Shown: one piece after another, positions 1 through 7,915 of the stretch
Layout of the letters: every line of letters starts with the position of its first letter
How positions within the stretch are numbered: the first letter of the stretch is position 1
Origin: Comamonadaceae bacterium
Lineage (GTDB): Bacteria > Pseudomonadota > Gammaproteobacteria > Burkholderiales > Burkholderiaceae_C
Assembly: GCA_027490555.1 (NCBI GenBank)
Contig: JAIXXW010000027.1
Coordinates: 1 to 9,122 of the forward strand
DNA length: 9,122 bases
Reading direction: 5' to 3'
Notes under the pieces: generated by a model
Databases searched by the model: none
Seen by the model: the letters and a program-made list of their open reading frames with translations, nothing else
Told to the model about the DNA's origin: nothing
Translations under genes and position numbers: made by a program

Positions 1-917
1 ACATGGCTGAAACCGTCGCGCACCACCACCGCCGTCTGCGGCACGGTGAGGGCCTGGTTTTGCCCAAGACGGATGTCCCCCTGGGCGTACATGCCGGCAC
101 GGGCGCTGCCGGTTTGCGCTGGCAAATCCACATACACCAAGGCGTTTCGGCTTTGCGCATCGAGTGCGGGCGCGACCATGCGCACCTTGCCCTGCAAGAC
201 CTGGCCACTGGCGGCCTGGACCTGCACGGGTGCGCCCACCTGGATGCGCGCGATCTCGGCGGCCATGACTTCGGCCCGCCACTCCAGGCGGCCCTGACGG
301 ATCAAACGCAACAGCTCTGTGCCGGCGCCCACCACACTGCCCACGGTGGCCTGGCGCGCCGAAATCACGCCCGCATCGGGCGCACGCACCAGGGTTTGCG
401 ACAGGCGCACGTTTTGCAGCTGCACCAGGGCGCGGGCCGATTGCACCCGGGCCAGGGCAGACGCCTCGGCGGCCAGGGCCTGGCTCAGTTGCGCGTTGCT
501 GAAAAAGCCTTGCTGCTGCAGGCTGCGGGCACGCTCGGCCTGGGCCTGGGCCTCCTGGGCAAGGGCAGCGGCTTCGGCCACCGCCGCCTCGGCCTGCGCC
601 AGCTCGGCACGCAGGGCATCGTCTTGCAACACCACCAGGACATCGCCGCGCTGCACCCGGTCGCCCACATTCACCCGGACTTCCTTGATTTTCAGGCCGT
701 TGGCCTCGGCCCCGACGATGGCCTCCTGCCAGGCCGCCAAACTGCCGTTGGCACGCACCGTTTGGGGCAGGCTGCTGGTTTGGGGCGTCACCACCGTCAC
801 CGTGAGTGCGGGTTTGGCGGCGCCAGGGGCTTGACCGTCTTGGGCCGCCACGGCCGTCATGGCCGCACCCGCCCAGATGCACAGCACTGCCCACAAGCCC
901 ATCGTATTTTTATTCAT
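1..917 (-). CDS. RND efflux periplasmic adaptor (membrane fusion protein), C-terminus cut off
   Basis: This is the periplasmic adaptor that would link an inner-membrane RND pump to an outer-membrane channel. The frame starts at ATG 915-917 behind GGGAGA (922-927, minus strand) with a 4-base spacer, and stays open to the left edge, giving 305 complete codons. Residues 1-25 form a Sec signal peptide (MNKNT, then a hydrophobic core, then TAVAA before Q26); there is no lipobox, so it is probably not a lipoprotein. Residues about 66-100 are the first half of the lipoyl/barrel-sandwich domain (IKEVRVNVGDRVQRGDVL). Residues about 100-175 form an Ala/Gln/Glu-rich coiled-coil hairpin. The second lipoyl half follows (LVRAPDAGVISARQA, then GSVVGAGTELLRL, about 177-206), and then the beta-barrel (about 210-285). 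The family is usually 350-400 residues, so roughly the last 50-100 are missing. Pump and channel genes would be expected further left. The substrate cannot be told; a HlyD/ABC-type adaptor is the alternative. Confidence 0.92.
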   Translation of the reverse strand, partial: MNKNTMGLWAVLCIWAGAAMTAVAAQDGQAPGAAKPALTVTVVTPQTSSLPQTVRANGSLAAWQEAIVGAEANGLKIKEVRVNVGDRVQRGDVLVVLQDDALRAELAQAEAAVAEAAALAQEAQAQAERARSLQQQGFFSNAQLSQALAAEASALARVQSARALVQLQNVRLSQTLVRAPDAGVISARQATVGSVVGAGTELLRLIRQGRLEWRAEVMAAEIARIQVGAPVQVQAASGQVLQGKVRMVAPALDAQSRNALVYVDLPAQTGSARAGMYAQGDIRLGQNQALTVPQTAVVVRDGFSH

Positions 918-1047
918 GACATCTCCCATTCCTGCACGCGCCCCATGGCGCTCATCGAGTTTAGCGGCTGGCCCTGCACGGCTCGGTGCTGTGCCCAGGC
1001 CATGCCCACATCCGCCCCAGATCCGTGTCGCCTGCGCGCCCGGCCGC
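918..1047. other. Intergenic gap between glnE and the efflux adaptor gene
   Basis: These 130 bases separate two minus-strand genes. They hold the ribosome binding site of the adaptor gene (922-927), a weak -10-like hexamer (958-963) and an imperfect GC-rich inverted repeat (969-1002) with no T-run on either side. No small gene or RNA is recognisable. The size is enough for the adaptor to have its own promoter, so co-transcription with glnE is not shown. Confidence 0.6.
958..963 (-). promoter_or_regulatory. Possible -10 element (TAAACT) for the efflux adaptor gene
   Basis: On the minus strand this reads TAAACT, matching the sigma-70 -10 consensus TATAAT at four of six positions, and lies about 40 bases upstream of the adaptor start codon. 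No good -35 (TTGACA-like) is found 16-18 bases further upstream, so this is a weak candidate resting mainly on position and on being the most A/T-rich spot in an otherwise GC-rich gap. Confidence 0.25.
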
Positions 1048-3816
1048 TCAGTGCATCACCCGCCGCCACAGGGCCAGCACGGCCTCGCGTTCGGTCGCCA
1101 GGCTTTCGGGGGGCACATCGGTGGGCTCTTCGTTCAGGCGGGCACGGTGTTGCACCCGGCGCAGTTCGCGGTAAGCGTTGGCGGCGGCCTGTCCCACCCC
1201 GGCCGGCAGCAGGCCCACCGTTTCGGCGCGTTGCAACAAAGCGATGTTGCCCACGTTATCGGCCAGTTCCGGGTGGGCGGCGGTGTGGAGCAGCACCAGG
1301 TACTGGACCACAAACTCGGCATCGACCATGCCGCCAGGGCTGTGCTTGACATCAAAACGGTCGGGCTTGACAGGGTGCGCCTGGCGCACGCGCTCGCGCA
1401 TGGCCACGATCTCGGCCTTCAGGCTGGCCGCATCCCGGCCTGAGCCAATCACCGCATGGCGCACGGCGTCAAAGCGCGGGGCCAGGCTGGGCAAGCCCAT
1501 GACAAAGCGGGCGCGGGTCATGGCCTGGTGCTCCCAGGTCCAGGCGGTGTTGCTGCCGCGCTGCTGCTGGTAATCGGCATAGGCCTCAAAGCGCGTGACC
1601 AGCAGGCCGGAATTGCCATTGGGGCGCAAGGCGGTGTCGATTTCGTACAGGTCGCCCTCTGCGGTCTTGACGGTCATCCAGTTGATCAGTTTGCGCACAT
1701 AAGCGGCATACACTTCCTGCGCGCGTTCGTCGTCGTCGTCGTACACGAAGACGATGTCCAGATCGCTGCCATAGCCGAGCTCCTTGCCGCCCAGCTTGCC
1801 GTAACCGATGATGGCGATGCAGGGCTCATCGCGGTGGCGGCTTTTGAGCCGGTCCCAGCACCAGCGGGCCGTCACCCGCAGCACCGCGTCGGCCAGGGCG
1901 CTCAGGTCGTCGGCCACCTGCTCGACCGTCAGCACGCCCTCCACATCCCGCGCCAGGGTGCGGAACTGTTCGGCATGGTGGGCCCGGCGCAGCAAATTGA
2001 GCAGGCTTTCCTCGTCGTCCTCGCCGGTGCGCTGCAAGGCCGTCAAACGCGCCTGCAGCTCACCTTCGAACTCCACCGCATCAAAACGCGTGCCAAACAG
2101 GTTGCCACCGGCGAGCTCGTCGATCACGCCGGGGTGCTGGAGCAAATAACGTGCTGGCCACTTGGCCGAACCCAACAGGCGCAGCAAGCGTTCGTGCACC
2201 GAGGGGCGCTCGAGCATCAGCGCCAGGTAGCTTTCCCGGCGCAGCAAAGGCTCGATCCATCCGACCATGCGCAGGACCGCCTCTTCGGTGACTCGCCCGG
2301 CGTCGAGCCATTGTGCGGTGCGCTGCAGCAGGCGCATCAGCCGGCCCCGGGCATCGTCACGCAAGGCCTGCACCCGGCCGTTGTCGATCCACAAGGCCAG
2401 GCGCTCGCGGACCGGCCCCTTGAAATCGGTCAGGACGCCATCCAGGTCGGTGTGCTCACGGCCGTTCTTGCCGTTTTTGCCATTGCACCCCTTGCAGTCG
2501 CGGTCACCGCCGAGCAAGGTGTCAAACTCCTGCGCCACCACTTCCCGGTGCGCGTCGAGCTCGGACAAAAAGGCACACACGCCCGCATGGCCCATGGTCT
2601 GGGCCATCCAGGCCAGGTCGTCGTCGCGGGTGGGCAGCACATGGGTTTGCTGATCGTCCAGGTACTGGATGCGGTGCTCGACCTGGCGCAAAAACACATA
2701 GGCCGCGCCCAGGGCCTCGGCCGTGGCTGGGGGCATCAGCCCGGCCTTGGCCACCCGCTGCAGGGCGTCCAGCGTGGGGCGGGTGCGCAATTCGGGAAAC
2801 TGCCCCCCGCGCACCACCTGCAACAGCTGCACGGTGAATTCGATCTCGCGGATGCCGCCGCGCGACAGCTTCACATCGTTGGCGCGCTCCGGGTGTCCGG
2901 CGCTGCGCTTGGCGGCGTGGTCACGGATCTGCTGGTGCAGCGTGCGCAGCGACTCGAACACGTTGTAGTCGAGGTAGCGGCGGAACACAAAGGGCAAGAC
3001 CACCGACCGCAAGGCCTGGGCCGAGCCATTGAGCACCGCGCTGCGGGGCGCGACCACGCGGCTTTTCATCCAGGCAAAGCGCTCCCATTCGCGGCCTTGC
3101 ACCAGCAAATACTCTTCCAGCGCATCCAGCGAGACCACGCTGGGGCCGGAGTTGCCGTTCGGGCGCAAGGCCAGATCGACCCGGAACACAAACCCGTGCT
3201 CGGTGGTGTCGCCGATCAGGGCATACATGCGTTTGACCGCGCGGCTGAAGTACTCTTGGCACGAGACCTTGTTGCGGCCCTCGCTGTTGCCCAGGGTTTC
3301 GCCGTCCTCGTCGTAGACATAAATCAGATCGATGTCGCTGGACACGTTCAACTCGCGGGCCCCGAGCTTGCCCATGCCGATGATCCACATCTCGGCGCGC
3401 CGGCCATCGGCCTTGGTGGGTGGACCGTGCAAAGCGTCCAGATCGTCCATGACTTGGCGCCAGGCGATGTCCAGCGTGACCTCGGCCAGCCACGTCATGC
3501 TGCGGGTCACGCTGTCCAGGGATGTCTGTCGGTTGCAATCGAGTTGGGCCAGCCGCTCCAGGGTGATTTGGCGCAAGACCCGCAGCGCCCCACTGGTGTC
3601 CAAGCCGGTGGACACCAGGGTCGCATAAGCCGTCATCAGGCTTTGCCGGTTCGGCATGCCCGGCGCCAAAAGGGGCAACAGGTCGCCATAACGGCGCTGC
3701 AGGCGCTGAACAAAACGGGAATACAGGTGCGCACCGGACAAGGCGCCCGCAGGGTCATCCAGGCCCGTTTTGTCCACCACGGGGGCACTCACATCCATCG
3801 ATGGGCTGCGGGTCAT
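1048..3816 (-). CDS. glnE: Bifunctional glutamine synthetase adenylyltransferase / adenylyl-removing enzyme GlnE
   Basis: GlnE attaches AMP to glutamine synthetase to switch it off and removes AMP by phosphorolysis to switch it on, under control of PII (GlnB) and glutamine, in the cytoplasm. The 922-residue product is full length for the family (E. coli about 946). Two nucleotidyltransferase halves are visible. The N-terminal adenylyl-removing half has GMGKLG (147-152), the metal-binding SDID (160-163), DLALRPNG (214-221) and SRGGIREIEF (318-327). The C-terminal adenylyltransferase half has GYGKLGGKELGYGSDLD (671-687), DTALRPNG (727-734) and SPGGMVDAEF (826-835). All key Asp pairs (D161/D163, D685/D687) are present, so both activities should be intact. 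The ATG at 3816 follows AGGA with a short 3-base gap. An Asn-Gly-Lys repeat with a CxxC lies in the linker (441-455). The gene is divergent from the YhdP-like gene, with glnE's upstream region nearly absent before that gene's start. Confidence 0.98.
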   Translation of the reverse strand: MTRSPSMDVSAPVVDKTGLDDPAGALSGAHLYSRFVQRLQRRYGDLLPLLAPGMPNRQSLMTAYATLVSTGLDTSGALRVLRQITLERLAQLDCNRQTSLDSVTRSMTWLAEVTLDIAWRQVMDDLDALHGPPTKADGRRAEMWIIGMGKLGARELNVSSDIDLIYVYDEDGETLGNSEGRNKVSCQEYFSRAVKRMYALIGDTTEHGFVFRVDLALRPNGNSGPSVVSLDALEEYLLVQGREWERFAWMKSRVVAPRSAVLNGSAQALRSVVLPFVFRRYLDYNVFESLRTLHQQIRDHAAKRSAGHPERANDVKLSRGGIREIEFTVQLLQVVRGGQFPELRTRPTLDALQRVAKAGLMPPATAEALGAAYVFLRQVEHRIQYLDDQQTHVLPTRDDDLAWMAQTMGHAGVCAFLSELDAHREVVAQEFDTLLGGDRDCKGCNGKNGKNGREHTDLDGVLTDFKGPVRERLALWIDNGRVQALRDDARGRLMRLLQRTAQWLDAGRVTEEAVLRMVGWIEPLLRRESYLALMLERPSVHERLLRLLGSAKWPARYLLQHPGVIDELAGGNLFGTRFDAVEFEGELQARLTALQRTGEDDEESLLNLLRRAHHAEQFRTLARDVEGVLTVEQVADDLSALADAVLRVTARWCWDRLKSRHRDEPCIAIIGYGKLGGKELGYGSDLDIVFVYDDDDERAQEVYAAYVRKLINWMTVKTAEGDLYEIDTALRPNGNSGLLVTRFEAYADYQQQRGSNTAWTWEHQAMTRARFVMGLPSLAPRFDAVRHAVIGSGRDAASLKAEIVAMRERVRQAHPVKPDRFDVKHSPGGMVDAEFVVQYLVLLHTAAHPELADNVGNIALLQRAETVGLLPAGVGQAAANAYRELRRVQHRARLNEEPTDVPPESLATEREAVLALWRRVMH
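2452..2496 (-). repeat. In-frame 9-base micro-repeat in glnE (Asn-Gly-Lys linker with CxxC)
   Basis: The minus strand codes for C441-K-G-C444, then N-G-K-N-G-K-N-G, then R-E-H455. The Asn-Gly-Lys units come from an imperfect 9-base tandem repeat (AAY GGC AAR, two full copies plus a partial). It sits where the adenylyl-removing half ends (near residue 440 in E. coli GlnE) and the central regulatory region begins, so it is best read as an expanded interdomain linker. Confidence 0.7.
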
Positions 3817-3819
3817 AAT
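3814..3819 (+). promoter_or_regulatory. Possible -10 element (CATAAT) for the YhdP-like gene, overlapping the glnE start codon
   Basis: CATAAT matches the sigma-70 -10 consensus at five of six positions. It lies about 28 bases before the GTG at 3848 and would put transcription initiation near 3826, leaving a leader of roughly 20-40 bases. The first three bases are the complement of the glnE ATG. No clear -35 is seen 16-18 bases upstream, so support is weak. If real, it argues against a start at the TTG at 3770, which lies upstream of it. Confidence 0.25.
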
Positions 3820-3847
3820 TCCTGCTGACTTTCAAATTCGTACGTTT

Positions 3848-6800
3848 GTGTCACGTCCACCCCATTTGCCCATCTCCGGAACCCGCCTGCAGCGCTGGCT
3901 GGCTGGGTTGGTTCGGCTTGTGCTGTGGGGTTTGCTGGTCATCGGTCTGGTGCTGGCGCTGGCCTGGGCCAGCTTGCATTTTTGGATTGTGCCGCGAATC
4001 GACGAATTTCGTCCTGCGCTGGAGCGACTTGCCCGGCAATCTCTGGGTGTACCGGTGCGCATCGGCGCCTTGTCTGCGCAAAGCAGCGGCTGGGTGCCTT
4101 CGTTTGAGCTGCGCGACATCGCCTTGCTGGATGCACAGGCGCGGCCAGCCCTGGTGTTGCCCAAGGTGGTGGTGGCACTGAGCCTGCGCTCGGCCCTGCT
4201 GTTGAAGCTGGACCAACTGGTGCTGGACCGGCCTGAACTGGACGTGCTGCAAACGGCCGATGGGCATGTGCAGGTGGCGGGCCTGAACTGGGGCATGCCC
4301 GAAGGCGACTCGGTGGTGGCCGATTGGCTGTTCTCGCAGCGCGAGCTCATCGTCCGGGGGGGCGTGCTGCGCTGGCACACCGCGCCTTTTGACCCGTCCA
4401 ACGCCGACACGGCGACACCGTTGCGCCTGCAGGACGTGGACCTGGTGGTGCGCAACTCCTCGCGCAAGCACCTGTTGCGCCTGGACGCCACGCCACCGTC
4501 CGCCTGGGGCGAGCGCTTTGTGGTGCAAGGCCAATTCCGGCGCAAACTTTTGTCGGTCCATGCCGGCCGCCTGGCGGACTGGACAGGGCAGGCCTATGCC
4601 TTTTTCCCCCAGGCCGATCTTGGCGAACTGCGCTCGGCCATCCCGCCCCGCTGGGCCAGCGACCTGGGCCCGGTCCGGGGCCAGGGCGTGCTGCGGCTGT
4701 GGGCCGATCTGGACAACGGCCAGTGGCGCGGGGCTTTGGCCGATGTGAGCCTGGTGGGGGTACAGGCGCGATTGAACACCCAGGGTTTGCCACTGGGGTT
4801 TGCACGTTTGTCCGGGCGGGTGGGCGTGCAGGTGCATGAGGAGGGTTTTCGGGCCAGCACGCAGGGCCTGTCCTTTGTCAACGATGAAGGGCTGCGCTGG
4901 CCAGGGGGCAATGTGCTCCTGGACTACACCAGGGCGTCGGGCGGCCGGGCGGCGCAAGGCGTGTTGCAGGCCGACCAACTCGACCTGCACGCGCTGCGCG
5001 AGATGGCGCTGCGGCTGCCGCAGGCCTCGGCGGTTCACCCGGCCCTGCAGGCGCGGGACATCTCGGGTCTGGTCAGCCACCTGCACCTGCGCTGGCAAGG
5101 CGAATGGCCGCAACCCGAGCGCTACGACGCCAAACTCAGCATCCAGGGCCTGCGCTGGCAGCCCGACGCGGCGGGCACGGCCACGCCCCCCACCGGGATC
5201 TGGGCCCGTTTGCCGGGCCTGCGCGGCGCAGATGTGAACCTGGAGGTGCGCGACGATGGCGGCCTGCTGGCGCTGCGCATGGGCGACAACAGCGCGCTTT
5301 GGCTGCCCGGCGTGCTGTCGCCGGCCGAAGTGCCGCTGCAGCAGCTGCAGGCCAATGCCCGCTGGGAACGCCACAAAGGGGGCGGCAGCGACAGCTGGCG
5401 CGTGCCGCAATGGAGTCTGAAAATGGCCAACGCCGACTTGAAGGGGGAGTGGCGTGGTCAGTGGCAGTCCTTGCCCGAAGGGCCCGGGCAACTCACACTG
5501 GACGGGAGCATCGACAAAGCCAATGCCACAGCCGTGTACCGCTACCTGCCCCTGGGCCTGGGAGGCGCCGTGCGGGATTACCTGCGCGAGGCCCTGGTCC
5601 AGGGCACCTATTCGGGTGTGAACGTCAAAGTCAGAGGTGATTTGGCCAAACTGCCTTTTGCCAACCCCAAGGACGGTGAGTTCCGCTTTGCCGGTCGCGT
5701 CAAAGACGTGGTGTTCGACATGGTGCCCGCGTCCATGCTGCCCTCGGGCGGCGCCGCCTGGCCGCGCTTGTTCGGGCTGCAGGGTCAGCTCGTCTTTGAC
5801 CGCATCGGCATGCGCCTGAGCGAGGCCACGGCCCGTGCGGGCGAAGGCGCGCATGCGGTGCAGCTGAGCGCGCCCGTGGTGAGCATCGCCGACATGACCC
5901 AACAGCCCCTGTTGCAGGTGCAGGCCGAAAGCCCCAGCCAAGCACCCCAGGTGCTGGGCCTGGTTCAGCAGACGGCCCTGGGCCCGCTGTTGTCGGGTGC
6001 ACTCGGCGAGGCCCAGGTGCGCGGCGACCTGCACACCCGTTTTGAGCTGCGGCTGCCTTTGCTGGACTTGAAGCAATCCAAGGTGCAGGGCACCGTGACC
6101 TTCAACCAAACCGATGTGCGCATGCAAGAAGGCACGCCCTGGCTGGAAAAGCTCCAGGGTCAGTTGCAGTTCCACGAAGCCGGCTTTGCGCTGCGCCAGG
6201 TGCAAGCCCAGATGTGGGGCAGCCCCTTGACTCTGGACGGCGGCATGCGACCCAGCGGACCAGGTGCGGCCAGCAAGATCGAGATCGAGGCGCGGGGCCG
6301 CATGGCGGCCGAGGGCCTGCGATCCGCCAAGGAGTTGGAGCCGCTGGACGATTGGGCCCGGTACGCGCAAGGGGCTGCGCCCTACAGCGCACGCTGGACC
6401 TGGCAGGACAGGCAAACGGAGCTGTCCATCCAGAGCAGCCTGGAGGGCATGGCCGTGAACCTGCCTGCGCCGGTGGGCAAGGCGGCGGCGGGCGCGCGGC
6501 CATTGGGCATCCAGATACGCTCGCGGTCTGACAAAACCGGACCGCAAGACCATATCCAGGTCAGGCTGGCCGAGAACATGCGCGTGGAATATGTGCGCAA
6601 TCTGTCCGGCAAAGTGCCCGAGGTGGTGCGCGGGGTGTGGGGCATCGGCATCCCTGCGGCGCAAATGCCGGCCTTGCCCGAATCGGGCGTGAGCGCGCAG
6701 GTGGTGGTGGACCGGCTCGATGTGGACGAGTGGCGGGGGCTGTTGGCGGACCTCGCACCCGACGCACCGGCCAGCGGCCAAGCCCAGACGGCACCCGCCT

Positions 6801-7915
6801 GGCAAAGCTACCTGCCCACCCGCATGGGCCTGAAAACCCAGCAGCTGACGTTCAACGACCGCAGCCTGAACGCGGTCACGGCCGGGGGCACCCGCGAGGG
6901 CGGGCAGTGGCGTGTGAACCTGGACGCCAAGGAAACGGCGGGTTACCTGGCCTTCCAGCAGTCCTTCACCGGCCAGGCGGGCCAGCTGTATGCGCGCTTG
7001 AGCCGCTTGAACCTGCCGCCGGCGGAACAGGCCCAGGTCGAAGCCCTGCTGGAAGCCCCGCCCACCCAGCTGCCTGCGCTGGACATCGTGGTCGACGCCT
7101 TGGAATTGCGGGGCATCGCGCTGGGCCGTGTGGAGGTCGAAGCCGTCAACCTCGAGTCGTCCAGGACGCGCCGCGTGGCCGCGCCCGAATGGCAGCTGCG
7201 GAAATTCAATATCCAGCTGCCCGAAGCACAACTCAAAGGCAGCGGTCGCTGGTTGGCTGCCCGAGAGGGCAGCAGCGTGAAAAAGACCGAAATGAACTTT
7301 GTGCTGGAGGTCCAGGATGCCGGGGCCTTGCTCGGCCGCCTGGGCACGCCGAACGCCTTGCGCGGCGGTGTGGGTCAGTTGTCGGGGACGGTGAATTGGC
7401 AGGGCTCGCCCTTGGCCCTGGATTACCCCTCCATGAACGGCCAGTTTGAAATCCAGATGGGGCGCGGTCAATTTCTCAAAGCCGACGCGGGTGCGGCCAA
7501 ATTGCTGGGGGTGTTGAGTCTGCAAGCCCTGCCACGGCGTTTGCTTTTGGACTTCCGGGATGTGTTTGCCGAGGGCTTTGCCTTTGACACGGTGCGTGGC
7601 GATGTCGGCATCACCCAAGGCACTGCCCACACACGCAACATGCAAATCAAGGGGGTCAATGCGCTGGTCTTGCTCGACGGCGAGGCCAGCCTGGCCCAAG
7701 AGACCCAAAAGCTGCGGGTGCAGATCTTGCCCCTGGTGGACACCGGGACCACGTCCTTGTTGGCCGGACTGGCCTTGAACCCTGCCGCAGGCCTGACCGC
7801 GCTTGTCGCCCAATGGCTTTTGAAAAACCCCTTGTCGCGCGCCACAAGCCAGGAATTCCTGATCGACGGCAGCTGGGCCAACCCCCGCGTGACACGCATG
7901 GACGCCCGCCCATGA
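3848..7915 (+). CDS. yhdP: YhdP-family (TIGR02099 / AsmA-like) envelope protein
   Basis: This is a very large inner-membrane-anchored protein of the YhdP group. In E. coli, YhdP with TamB and YdbH supports phospholipid transport to the outer membrane. From the GTG at 3848 it is 1355 residues (E. coli YhdP is 1266). A short basic N-terminus (RLQRW...R) precedes one transmembrane helix at about 24-48. Next comes the conserved start of the long periplasmic part (PRIDEFRPALERLARQSLGV). A very long beta-rich region follows. The C-terminal AsmA_2-like signature is at about 1197-1350 (ADAGAAKLLGVLSLQALPRR, then LLLDFRDVFAEGFAFD). No ATG exists in frame near the N-terminus. Candidate starts are TTG 3770, GTG 3848 and TTG 3866, none with a convincing ribosome binding site. 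I prefer 3848 or 3866 because 3770 would run 47 bases into glnE antisense. The stop overlaps the next gene as ATGA. Family assignment is secure; the symbol is by family. Confidence 0.93.
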   Translation: MSRPPHLPISGTRLQRWLAGLVRLVLWGLLVIGLVLALAWASLHFWIVPRIDEFRPALERLARQSLGVPVRIGALSAQSSGWVPSFELRDIALLDAQARPALVLPKVVVALSLRSALLLKLDQLVLDRPELDVLQTADGHVQVAGLNWGMPEGDSVVADWLFSQRELIVRGGVLRWHTAPFDPSNADTATPLRLQDVDLVVRNSSRKHLLRLDATPPSAWGERFVVQGQFRRKLLSVHAGRLADWTGQAYAFFPQADLGELRSAIPPRWASDLGPVRGQGVLRLWADLDNGQWRGALADVSLVGVQARLNTQGLPLGFARLSGRVGVQVHEEGFRASTQGLSFVNDEGLRWPGGNVLLDYTRASGGRAAQGVLQADQLDLHALREMALRLPQASAVHPALQARDISGLVSHLHLRWQGEWPQPERYDAKLSIQGLRWQPDAAGTATPPTGIWARLPGLRGADVNLEVRDDGGLLALRMGDNSALWLPGVLSPAEVPLQQLQANARWERHKGGGSDSWRVPQWSLKMANADLKGEWRGQWQSLPEGPGQLTLDGSIDKANATAVYRYLPLGLGGAVRDYLREALVQGTYSGVNVKVRGDLAKLPFANPKDGEFRFAGRVKDVVFDMVPASMLPSGGAAWPRLFGLQGQLVFDRIGMRLSEATARAGEGAHAVQLSAPVVSIADMTQQPLLQVQAESPSQAPQVLGLVQQTALGPLLSGALGEAQVRGDLHTRFELRLPLLDLKQSKVQGTVTFNQTDVRMQEGTPWLEKLQGQLQFHEAGFALRQVQAQMWGSPLTLDGGMRPSGPGAASKIEIEARGRMAAEGLRSAKELEPLDDWARYAQGAAPYSARWTWQDRQTELSIQSSLEGMAVNLPAPVGKAAAGARPLGIQIRSRSDKTGPQDHIQVRLAENMRVEYVRNLSGKVPEVVRGVWGIGIPAAQMPALPESGVSAQVVVDRLDVDEWRGLLADLAPDAPASGQAQTAPAWQSYLPTRMGLKTQQLTFNDRSLNAVTAGGTREGGQWRVNLDAKETAGYLAFQQSFTGQAGQLYARLSRLNLPPAEQAQVEALLEAPPTQLPALDIVVDALELRGIALGRVEVEAVNLESSRTRRVAAPEWQLRKFNIQLPEAQLKGSGRWLAAREGSSVKKTEMNFVLEVQDAGALLGRLGTPNALRGGVGQLSGTVNWQGSPLALDYPSMNGQFEIQMGRGQFLKADAGAAKLLGVLSLQALPRRLLLDFRDVFAEGFAFDTVRGDVGITQGTAHTRNMQIKGVNALVLLDGEASLAQETQKLRVQILPLVDTGTTSLLAGLALNPAAGLTALVAQWLLKNPLSRATSQEFLIDGSWANPRVTRMDARP

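Noticed and set aside
969..1002. Inverted repeat (TGGCC...GGCCA with inner GCAC...GTGC) as a terminator after glnE
   Set aside because: The stem is interrupted, with unequal internal loops, and no T-run follows on either strand. Such short GC matches are frequent in DNA of this composition.
3..1349. Plus-strand open frame opposite the efflux adaptor and the end of glnE
   Set aside because: It is in register with the adaptor gene on the minus strand and His/Gln/Gly-rich. It crosses the gene boundary without any change in character or any domain.
1456..3828. Plus-strand open frame of about 790 codons opposite glnE
   Set aside because: It is again in codon register with glnE, with the Gln/His/Gly/Ala-rich composition of a mirror frame and no recognisable motif. 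glnE itself has all family motifs in order.
3770..3847. N-terminal extension of the YhdP-like protein starting at TTG 3770
   Set aside because: The extra 26 residues are mostly the antisense of the glnE start, show no family similarity that I can see, and would place the start upstream of the only plausible -10 element. A weak AGG six bases before the TTG is not enough to prefer it.
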